This document shows positions 1 to 5,643 of a stretch of DNA of 6,656 nucleotides, piece by piece. A model generated the notes under the pieces. It worked only from the letters and a program-made list of their open reading frames with translations. It was not told where the DNA came from and made no database searches. This DNA comes from Gemmatimonadota bacterium. GTDB lineage: Bacteria; Gemmatimonadota; Gemmatimonadetes; Gemmatimonadales; GWC2-71-9. Location of the stretch: positions 1 to 6,656 of the forward strand of contig JAOUDR010000157.1 of NCBI GenBank assembly GCA_029859185.1. The letters run 5' to 3'. Position numbers and translations under genes: made by a program. Each line of letters begins with the position of its first letter. Position 1 is the stretch's first letter.

Positions 1-370
1 CTCCAGCCCCGACCGCATCCGCGCCATCGTGCGGGCCCTCTTTGCCTTCTTCCGAGAGGCCCCCGACGTCCCGCGCCTCCTCATGCACCAGGTCGCGGGC
101 GGCGCGGGCATTCCCGCGGTGGCCGGTCCGTTCCTGCGTCGCAACCTCGGCGCCATTACCCAGGTGGTGCGCGACGGCGTTGCCCGACGGGAGTTCCGCG
201 CCGCCGATCCAACGCTCGTGGCGTTCACGATCATCTCCCAGTCCATCTGGTTCGCCCTCGTCGGTCGGGAGATCCCCAGTGTGATGGGGCTTCCCAGCCC
301 CGGGGACTTCGCCGATCGCGTGGAGCAGCATGTAATGGACGTCGTCACCCGTTTCCTCGAGGAGGGTTGA
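1..370 (+). CDS. TetR/AcrR-family transcriptional repressor, C-terminal part (5' truncated)
   Basis: The frame is open from base 2 to the TGA at 368-370, giving 122 visible residues. A GTG at 29 is probably just an internal valine, because the frame continues upstream to the window edge. The visible part is all helical and resembles the ligand-binding/dimerisation domain of TetR/AcrR repressors: amphipathic helices such as RIRAIVRALFAFFRE, then FLRRNLGAITQVVRDGVARR followed by EFRAADP, a typical 'helix, G.., G.f...dp' TetR C-domain pattern, then a hydrophobic helix around FTIISQSIWFALV. The DNA-binding helix-turn-helix lies outside the window. Position directly upstream of a YbhG-F-S-R-like exporter matches E. 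coli, where the TetR-type CecR (YbiH) heads the same operon. I infer that it autoregulates this operon and is relieved by a ligand. Family call is good; CecR orthology is inferred from context. Confidence 0.85.
   Translation, partial: SSPDRIRAIVRALFAFFREAPDVPRLLMHQVAGGAGIPAVAGPFLRRNLGAITQVVRDGVARREFRAADPTLVAFTIISQSIWFALVGREIPSVMGLPSPGDFADRVEQHVMDVVTRFLEEG
361..366 (+). promoter_or_regulatory. Ribosome binding site of the TolC-like gene
   Basis: GGAGGG lies 8 nt before the ATG at 375 and inside the last codons of the repressor gene. It is the strongest Shine-Dalgarno-like match in the window. It fixes the start of the TolC-like gene at 375 and places its initiation within reach of ribosomes finishing the repressor. 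Confidence 0.8.
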
Positions 371-374
371 CCGC

Positions 375-1688
375 ATGGTCTCTCTTCCCGCGCTGTTACT
401 CCTCGCTCCCCTGAGCGTAACCCAGGACAGCGCCCTGACCTTGCACGCCGCCGCCGCTCGGGCGCTGGAAGTGCACCCGCTCACGCAAGCCGCCGCGGCC
501 ACCCTGGCCGGCGCCACGGCAAGCCGCCGCGAGGCCCGCGCCGCGTGGTTTCCCCAGCTCACGACGCAGGGCAGCATCACGCGGTTCCAGGAGCCCATGG
601 TGGTCACCCCGATCCACGCGCTCGACGCGACGCAGTTCGCGTTCGACCGGACGTTGGTGCAGGGCGATGTCCGCTTGAGCTGGACGGTGTTCGACGGAGG
701 TGGGCGGAGCGCGCGCATTCGGGCGGCGACGGCCGCCATGGGCGCGCGCACCGCGGGCGGCGACGTCGCCGAGGCCGACGTCCTCGTCGACGTCGCCCGC
801 CGGTACCTGATCGCGCGAACGGCCGGGGCCATCCTCGCCGCCCAGGAAGAGGGCCTGGCCGCGCTCACGACCGAGCGCGACCGCGTGCGGCGTCTCGTGA
901 CGGAGGGCGCGGTCGCCCGCGTCGAGCTCCTGCGTGTGGAGGCGGCGCTCGCCGGTGTCGTGGCCGACGTCGTCGAGGCCCGTGCGAACGAGGACGTGGC
1001 GGTGCGAGCGCTGGCGCGGACGCTCGAGCTGCCGGCGGTGGCCCCTGCAGCGCTGGTCGAGTTGCGGCCGGCGCAGCGCGACATGCCATCGCGGGAGCAC
1101 CTGCTGCCGGCCGTCGAGGAGCGCAGCCCCGATCTCGCCGAGGCCCTCGCCGCCGTTGAAGAAGCGCGGCAGGTCCGGCGGGGCGCCCAGGCGCAGTGGT
1201 TCCCCCGCGTCGATCTCCAGGGAGCCGCGATCGCCTACGGCGACGGCGATTGGCGATTCAGCCCGGAGTGGCAGGTCGGCGCGCGCATCTTCTATCCCGT
1301 ATTGCTCGGAGGCCAGCGCAGCGCCGCCGTGGCGCGCGCCGGTGCGCAGGTGGACGTTGCGGACGCGCGGCTCCGCCAGGTCCATCGTGATCTCGCCGAG
1401 CGACTCGATCGGGCGATCGCGGCTCGTACCGAAGCGGACGCCCGGGTCAGGGCCCTCGAGGCCGTGAGCACGCATCTCGGCGAGGTCGCCCGGATCGAGG
1501 CGCTGGCCCTGGAGGCCGGCGCCGGTGTGCAGGCGGAATACCTCAGGGCCGAGGCGGATGCCCGCCGCGCGCGGGCCGAGCTGGCCCGCGGACGCGCCAC
1601 GCGGGTGCTCGCCGACATCGAACTGGCTCGCGTCACCGGTGAGCTGAGCCTCACGTGGCTCGCAGACAATGTGGAGAGTGTGTCATGA
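375..1688 (+). CDS. TolC-like outer membrane efflux channel protein (OEP family)
   Basis: A 437-residue outer membrane factor that as a trimer would form the exit duct for this exporter. Residues 1-20 are a short hydrophobic signal-peptide-like segment (MVSLPALLLLAPLSV..); no lipobox cysteine is seen. The mature part shows the internal duplication typical of the family: A-WFPQL (57-62) pairs with A-WFPRV (275-280). WTVFDGGGRSARIRAA (103-118) pairs with IFYPVLLGGQRSAAVARA (305-322). GAVARVELLRVEAA (178-191) pairs with GAGVQAEYLRAEAD (382-395). The last pair matches the periplasmic-tip turns of TolC. Long Ala/Arg/Glu-rich helices between these pairs fit the alpha-barrel. Length agrees with the family. 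Start ATG 375 is supported by GGAGGG 8 nt upstream. It sits 4 nt after the repressor and its stop overlaps the adaptor start by 4 nt. E. coli ybhGFSR has no such gene in the operon, so here the channel is probably dedicated. Confidence 0.9.
   Translation: MVSLPALLLLAPLSVTQDSALTLHAAAARALEVHPLTQAAAATLAGATASRREARAAWFPQLTTQGSITRFQEPMVVTPIHALDATQFAFDRTLVQGDVRLSWTVFDGGGRSARIRAATAAMGARTAGGDVAEADVLVDVARRYLIARTAGAILAAQEEGLAALTTERDRVRRLVTEGAVARVELLRVEAALAGVVADVVEARANEDVAVRALARTLELPAVAPAALVELRPAQRDMPSREHLLPAVEERSPDLAEALAAVEEARQVRRGAQAQWFPRVDLQGAAIAYGDGDWRFSPEWQVGARIFYPVLLGGQRSAAVARAGAQVDVADARLRQVHRDLAERLDRAIAARTEADARVRALEAVSTHLGEVARIEALALEAGAGVQAEYLRAEADARRARAELARGRATRVLADIELARVTGELSLTWLADNVESVS
1673..1678 (+). 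promoter_or_regulatory. Ribosome binding site of the adaptor gene
   Basis: GGAGAG ends 6 nt before the ATG at 1685. It decides between that ATG and an in-frame GTG at 1655: the GTG has no comparable site and would put an unrelated charged decapeptide before the membrane anchor. Confidence 0.7.
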
Positions 1689-2680
1689 ATCCTCGTGTGC
1701 GTGTGGGTTTGGGGCTCGTGGCCGTCGCGGCCGTGACCACGGTGCTCATCTTCGTGCTGCGCGGGGGTGCCGCGTCGGACGGGATCGTCGCGTCGGGCAC
1801 GGTGGAGATCACGGAGGCGAACCTCGGATTCCAGCGCCCCGGCCGGATCGAGCGGGTCGAGGTGGAGGAGGGCGACATCGTCGCGGACGGCCAGGTCATC
1901 GCGATGCTCGACCAATCCGAACTGCTGGCGGAGCGTACCGTCATGGAGAGCCAGCGCGCCGCGGCCATTGCCCGGCTCTCGGAACTCGAGGCGGGATCCC
2001 GGTCGGAGGACGTGGCGCAGGCCCGCGAGGCGCTGCGGGCCGCCACCGAGCGTGCCGCCAACGCCCGCCGCGAAGCGGACCGGGCCGCGCGGCTCTTTGC
2101 GGGGGGCGCCATCAGCGAGCGCCAGCGTGACGCCGCCGCGACCACGGTCGAGGTGGCCGACGCCGACCGGGACGGCGCCGTCGAGCGGCTCGCGCTGGTG
2201 GAGGCCGGGCCACGGATGGAGCAGATCGCGGCCCAACGCGCCGTCGTGGCCCAAGCCACCGCCGGACTCACGCGACTCGATGCGACCCTCGAACAGACCG
2301 TCATTCGGGCGCCCTTCGCCGGCCGCGTGACGGTCCGGTACCGGGAGCCGGGCGAAACGGTGGCCGCCGGCACCCCGGTGGTCTCCGTCGCGAATAGCGA
2401 CGACCGCTGGGTCCGCATCTACATCCCCGGTGACGAGGTCGGGCGTGTCGGCCTCGATCAAGCGGCGCGCATCACGGCCGACGCCTTTGCGGACCGAAGC
2501 TACACGGGGATCGTCACCTACATCGCGGACGAAGCCGAGTTCACCCCCCGCACCGTCCAGACCACCGCGGAACGCGTGAAGCTGGTGTATCGGGTGAAAG
2601 TGCGGATCACCGGGGACACCGCGTTCGATCTCAAGCCCGGGCTGCCGGCCGACGTCCAGCTGCTCGCACCGCGTTCATGA
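1685..2680 (+). CDS. ybhG: YbhG-like periplasmic adaptor (HlyD/membrane fusion protein family)
   Basis: A 331-residue membrane fusion protein bridging inner-membrane permeases and the outer membrane channel; E. coli YbhG is almost the same length. Residues 7-25 are a membrane anchor. Then come half of a biotinyl/lipoyl-like domain (38-76, with RPGRIERVEVEEGDIVADGQ), an alpha-helical hairpin (about 77-204), the other lipoyl half (205-237, APFAGRV..REPGETVAAGTP), and a beta-barrel plus membrane-proximal domain (238-331). The hairpin tip carries R133-x3-L137-x6-S144, the motif of AcrA and MacA implicated in TolC docking. The C-terminal block EFTPRTVQTTAER..LVYRVKV is characteristic of the YbhG/YhiI branch. 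ATG 1685 is chosen over the longer GTG start at 1655 because of its ribosome site, the ATGA overlap with the TolC-like stop, and an immediate signal anchor. Its stop overlaps the next gene by 4 nt. Confidence 0.92.
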   Translation: MNPRVRVGLGLVAVAAVTTVLIFVLRGGAASDGIVASGTVEITEANLGFQRPGRIERVEVEEGDIVADGQVIAMLDQSELLAERTVMESQRAAAIARLSELEAGSRSEDVAQAREALRAATERAANARREADRAARLFAGGAISERQRDAAATTVEVADADRDGAVERLALVEAGPRMEQIAAQRAVVAQATAGLTRLDATLEQTVIRAPFAGRVTVRYREPGETVAAGTPVVSVANSDDRWVRIYIPGDEVGRVGLDQAARITADAFADRSYTGIVTYIADEAEFTPRTVQTTAERVKLVYRVKVRITGDTAFDLKPGLPADVQLLAPRS

Positions 2681-3612
2681 CCCTCAGCGTGGAGGTGGAC
2701 GGCCTGTCCCGCCGGTTTGGCGCGCTGTCGGCGGTCGCGGACCTACGCTTCACGGTCACGCCCGGCGAGTTGTTCGGGATCGTGGGGCCCGATGGTGCGG
2801 GCAAGACCACGACCCTGCGGATGCTGGCGGGCGTCCTGTCTCCGACGGCGGGCGATGCGCGCCTGGGCGGCGTGAGCGTGGCGCGGCAGCCGGAGCGCGC
2901 CAAGCTGCTGCTCGCGTACATGTCGCAGCGTTTCGGGCTGTACACCGATCTCACCGTCCAGGAGAACCTCGACTTCTACGCCGACCTCCAGGGGGTGCCA
3001 CGGGCTGACCGCCCCGCACACTACGATCGCTTGTTCGCGTTCTCTGGACTCGCGCCGTTCCGCGATCGCCTTGCCGGTGCCCTGTCCGGCGGCATGAAAC
3101 AGAAGCTCGGTCTCTCGTGCGCCCTGGTCCATCAGCCCTCGGTCCTGCTGCTCGACGAGCCGACGTTCGGCGTGGATCCCATCTCTCGCCGCGACCTGTG
3201 GCTCATCGTGCACGGTATGGTGGCCGAAGGTATGACGGTGCTGGTCTCGACCGCCTATCTGGACGAGGCGGAGCGGTGCGATCGCCTCGCGCTCCTGCAC
3301 GAAGGCCGCGTCGTGGCCCTGGATACCCCCGGTGCGCTGCAGGGCCGGCTGGCCGGCCGGCTCCGCGCGCTCCGGACGAATGCCCCGCGCCGGGCCCGGG
3401 ATCTGCTGCGGGACCACGCGTCCGTGGCGCACGCCACGCTCTTCGGCGAGACGCTGCACGTCACACTGCCGTCGCCGGACGCCGATTGGGACTCGGCCCG
3501 GCAGTTGCTCGCCCAACAGGGCGTGGACGTGCTCGACGACGCGCCCATCGAGGCGTCGCTCGAGGATGTCTTCCTCACCCTGACCACTTCATCGGACGAC
3601 CACCGTGGCTGA
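2677..3612 (+). CDS. ybhF: ABC transporter ATPase 1, equivalent to the N-terminal half of YbhF
   Basis: A 311-residue nucleotide-binding subunit energising the ABC-2 permeases at the cytoplasmic face. Motifs: Walker A GPDGAGKTT (37-45), Q-loop Q84 in YMSQRFGLY, canonical signature LSGGMKQK (136-143), Walker B VLLLDE (156-161), D-loop GVDP (165-168). The switch position reads STAYLDEAE, so alanine 193 replaces the usual histidine. The GPDGAGKTT variant (Asp for the usual Asn) and the PISRR after the D-loop match my recollection of the N-terminal ABC domain of E. coli YbhF. Residues about 220-311 form the DrrA-type C-terminal extension ending in IEASLEDVFLTL. Start ATG 2677 overlaps the adaptor stop (ATGA) and has no good ribosome site, so translation is probably coupled. 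It ends 8 nt inside the next ATPase gene. It probably hydrolyses poorly at its own Walker site and works as a heterodimer with ATPase 2. Confidence 0.93.
   Translation: MTLSVEVDGLSRRFGALSAVADLRFTVTPGELFGIVGPDGAGKTTTLRMLAGVLSPTAGDARLGGVSVARQPERAKLLLAYMSQRFGLYTDLTVQENLDFYADLQGVPRADRPAHYDRLFAFSGLAPFRDRLAGALSGGMKQKLGLSCALVHQPSVLLLDEPTFGVDPISRRDLWLIVHGMVAEGMTVLVSTAYLDEAERCDRLALLHEGRVVALDTPGALQGRLAGRLRALRTNAPRRARDLLRDHASVAHATLFGETLHVTLPSPDADWDSARQLLAQQGVDVLDDAPIEASLEDVFLTLTTSSDDHRG
3605..3612 (+). other. 8-nt overlap joining the two ATPase genes
   Basis: The GTG start of ATPase 2 lies 5 nt before the TGA stop (3610-3612) of ATPase 1, in a different frame. The ATPase 2 frame is open only from 3584, so the two frames coexist for 29 nt (3584-3612). 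This is the place where the single-protein YbhF arrangement is broken. The spacing suits reinitiation by a terminating ribosome. No obvious slippery heptamer is present. Confidence 0.7.
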
Positions 3613-4540
3613 CGCGGTGGTGGCCCGGCATCTGACACGCCGGTTCGGCGACTTCGTCGCCGTCGACGACGTGAGCTTTCAGGTGGCGGGCGGAGAGATC
3701 TTCGGGTTTCTCGGACCGAACGGTGCCGGGAAGACGACCACCATCCGGATGCTGACCGGGCTGCTCGCTCCGTCCGCCGGCGAGGCGATGGTGGCGGGCC
3801 GTGACGTCGCGCACGCAAGCGACGAGGTCCGCGGCCAGATCGGGTACATGTCCCAACTCTTCTCGCTCTACGGCGACCTCACCGTGAGCGAGAACATCCG
3901 GCTGTTCGGGAGTCTGTATGGTTTGACCGGAGACCGCCTGGCCGAGCGCCGCGCATGGGTGTTGGAGATGGCGCATCTCGTGGGCCGCGAGCGCGTGATG
4001 ACCCGCGAGCTGCCGCTTGGCTGGAAGCAGCGCCTCGCGCTGGGCTGCGCGATTCTCCATGAGCCCCCCATCCTGTTCCTCGACGAGCCGACCTCCGGGG
4101 TGGACCCCGCGAGCCGGCGCCGGTTCTGGGACATGATCGACGGGCTTGCCGAGGCCGGGACGACCGTACTCGTGAGCACGCACTACATGGAGGAGGCGGA
4201 GTACTGTCATCGGCTGGCCCTGATGAACCGCGGCCGGCTCATTGCCCTCGATCGGCCTGCACGACTCCGAGCCTCGGTGACCGAGCCGATCTTCGAAATC
4301 GTCACCGACGACCCCGCGCTGGCCGTTGCCGCGCTCCGGGGCGCCCCCGGGGTGCTCGAGGTGGGTATGTACGGACGCGCTGTCCACGTGACCACCACCC
4401 CGGCGGACGCGGCGGCAAGCCTCACCGACACCCTGACGGCGGCGGGCCGTCGCGTCGAGCGCCTGCGAACCGTGGAGCCCTCGCTGGAAGACGTGTTCGT
4501 GGCACTGGTGCAGCGCGAGGGAGGCGCGGTCGTCGGATGA
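3605..4540 (+). CDS. ybhF: ABC transporter ATPase 2, equivalent to the C-terminal half of YbhF
   Basis: A second 311-residue nucleotide-binding subunit, aligning with ATPase 1 without gaps over the catalytic core, so that motifs fall at the same residue numbers. Walker A GPNGAGKTT (37-45), Q84 in YMSQLFSLY, Walker B ILFLDE (156-161), D-loop GVDP (165-168) and switch H193 in STHYMEEAE are intact. The signature is degenerate: ELPLGWKQRLAL (135-146) in place of LSGGQ. This pattern (LPLG-KQRLAL, DEPTSGVDP, STH) recalls the second ABC domain of YbhF. The C-terminal extension ends with VEPSLEDVFVAL. The start is a GTG overlapping the previous gene by 8 nt; the frame is closed by a TGA at 3581-3583, so no much longer version exists, and no strong ribosome site is seen, suggesting coupling. 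It overlaps the first permease by 4 nt. It likely provides the hydrolysing Walker site of the heterodimer. Confidence 0.93.
   Translation: MADAVVARHLTRRFGDFVAVDDVSFQVAGGEIFGFLGPNGAGKTTTIRMLTGLLAPSAGEAMVAGRDVAHASDEVRGQIGYMSQLFSLYGDLTVSENIRLFGSLYGLTGDRLAERRAWVLEMAHLVGRERVMTRELPLGWKQRLALGCAILHEPPILFLDEPTSGVDPASRRRFWDMIDGLAEAGTTVLVSTHYMEEAEYCHRLALMNRGRLIALDRPARLRASVTEPIFEIVTDDPALAVAALRGAPGVLEVGMYGRAVHVTTTPADAAASLTDTLTAAGRRVERLRTVEPSLEDVFVALVQREGGAVVG
4519..4524 (+). promoter_or_regulatory. Possible ribosome binding site of the YbhS-like permease
   Basis: GGGAGG lies 12 nt before the ATG at 4537, inside the end of the second ATPase gene. The match is good but the spacing is longer than ideal; with the ATGA overlap it probably assists coupled initiation. 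Confidence 0.5.
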
Positions 4541-5643
4541 CGCTCCGCCGCCTCTGGGCCGTGGCCCGCAAGGAGGCGTTGCAGCTTCGCCGAGACACGC
4601 GAAGCCTCGCGCTGGCCTTCGCGCTGCCCGCCCTGCTGTTGTTGCTCTTCGGGTACGCCATCACCCTCGACGTGCGCAACCTCGATCTGGCGGTGCTCGA
4701 TCAGAGCCGCTCGGCGGCGAGTCGTCGCCTGGTGGAGTCCTTTGTGGCGTCCGGCTACTTCCGCGTCACGGCCTGGCTTCCGCGGTCGGTGGACGCCGGT
4801 GCGGCGATCGCCGGTGGTGAGGCCCAGGTTGTGCTCACCATTCCACCCGGATTCGAACGGGATCTCACCAGCGGGTCCCCCGCCCCGATCCAGCTGCTGC
4901 TCGACGGCAGCGATGCCAATACGGCCACGATTGCCCAGAACTACGCGGAGGTCATCGCCGCGCGGTTCGCGCCCGAGCAACGGCCTGGGACCGGGCTCCC
5001 CGTCCAGGCGCAGACGCGTGTCTGGTACAACGAGAACCTCGAGAGCCGCAACACCATCGTGCCGGGGCTCATTGCGGTGATCATGTCCATCATCGCCGCG
5101 ATGCTCACCGCCCTGACGATTGCGCGCGAGTGGGAGCGAGGCACGATGGAGCAGCTCGCCGCGACCCCGGTGCGGCGGACGGAGGTCGTCTTCGGCAAGC
5201 TCCTTCCCTACGTGGCCATCGGCATCATCGACGTGATCGGCGCGGTCATCGCCGGACGCCTCGTCTTCGGCGTGCCGCTGCGCGGCAGCCTCGTGCTGCT
5301 CGCGGTCCTGACGCTCTGCTTCCTGATTGCCGCGCTCAGCTGGGGGATGTTCGTGTCCGCGGCCCTCAAGTCCCAACTGCTCGCGACACAGGTTGCCATG
5401 CTGACGACCTATCTCCCGGCCCTGCTGCTCTCGGGATTCATCTTCTCGATTGCCGCCATGCCGCTGGTCCTGCGCCTCGTGACCCTGATCGTGCCGGCAC
5501 GGTACTACGTGGTCATCACCCGGGGCATCTTCCTCAAGGACGTGGGCCTCACGGTCCTCTGGCCGGAGGCCCTCGCCCTCGTCGCGTTCGCCGCCGGCGC
5601 GCTCGGCCTCGCGCTGCGGTCCTTCAAGAAGCAACTCGCATGA
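4537..5643 (+). CDS. ybhS: YbhS-like ABC-2 type permease
   Basis: A 368-residue inner-membrane subunit of the exporter. Topology fits ABC-2 permeases: an N-terminal amphipathic interface helix (WAVARKEALQLRRD), TM1 about 24-44, a large periplasmic domain about 46-172, then five TM helices near 174-196, 221-241, 250-275, 284-308 and 339-360. After TM2 the cytoplasmic motif REWERGTMEQLAATPVRR (197-214) is the typical ABC-2 'E-GT-EQL--TP' element, near the ATPases. The stretches LLSGFIFSIAAMP and IVPARYYVV near the C-terminus match my recollection of E. coli YbhS rather than YbhR. The periplasmic domain has DGSDANTATIAQNY (123-136) and WYNENLESR (163-171), both mirrored in the next permease. Start ATG 4537 overlaps the ATPase 2 stop; the stop overlaps the next gene, each by 4 nt. 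Substrate cannot be read from the sequence. Confidence 0.92.
   Translation: MTLRRLWAVARKEALQLRRDTRSLALAFALPALLLLLFGYAITLDVRNLDLAVLDQSRSAASRRLVESFVASGYFRVTAWLPRSVDAGAAIAGGEAQVVLTIPPGFERDLTSGSPAPIQLLLDGSDANTATIAQNYAEVIAARFAPEQRPGTGLPVQAQTRVWYNENLESRNTIVPGLIAVIMSIIAAMLTALTIAREWERGTMEQLAATPVRRTEVVFGKLLPYVAIGIIDVIGAVIAGRLVFGVPLRGSLVLLAVLTLCFLIAALSWGMFVSAALKSQLLATQVAMLTTYLPALLLSGFIFSIAAMPLVLRLVTLIVPARYYVVITRGIFLKDVGLTVLWPEALALVAFAAGALGLALRSFKKQLA

Noticed and set aside
29..31. GTG at 29 as the true start of the TetR-type gene
   Set aside because: The frame is open to the window edge with sensible helix residues before it (SSPDRIRAI). A protein starting there would lack the DNA-binding domain, so truncation by the window is the simpler reading.
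371..374. Space for a promoter or operator between the repressor and the TolC-like gene
   Set aside because: The gap is only 4 nt. Any operator for the repressor should be upstream of its own gene, outside the window.
396..1475. 359-codon antisense ORF opposite the TolC-like gene
   Set aside because: Composition dominated by Arg, Gly, Ala and His with no motif; the sense strand shows a full duplicated OEP protein.
1655..1684. GTG at 1655 as the adaptor start, adding 10 residues
   Set aside because: The added residues (MARRQCGECV) do not resemble the family, there is no ribosome site before it, and the ATG at 1685 has both GGAGAG and the ATGA overlap.
1292..2461. 389-codon antisense ORF across the TolC-like/adaptor junction
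   Set aside because: It lies opposite two well-supported genes and has no domain signal; a high-GC shadow.
3343..3366. GC-rich repeat/palindrome around GGCCGGCC
   Set aside because: It lies within ATPase 1 encoding GRLAGRLRAL. Short self-complementary GC runs are expected by chance at this composition, and it is not placed where a terminator or operator would act.
4207..5634. 475-codon antisense ORF opposite ATPase 2 and the YbhS-like permease
   Set aside because: Its translation is low-complexity (His/Arg/Glu/Gly rich) with no recognisable domain, as expected for the complement of G/C-biased third positions. The plus strand carries clear conserved proteins throughout.
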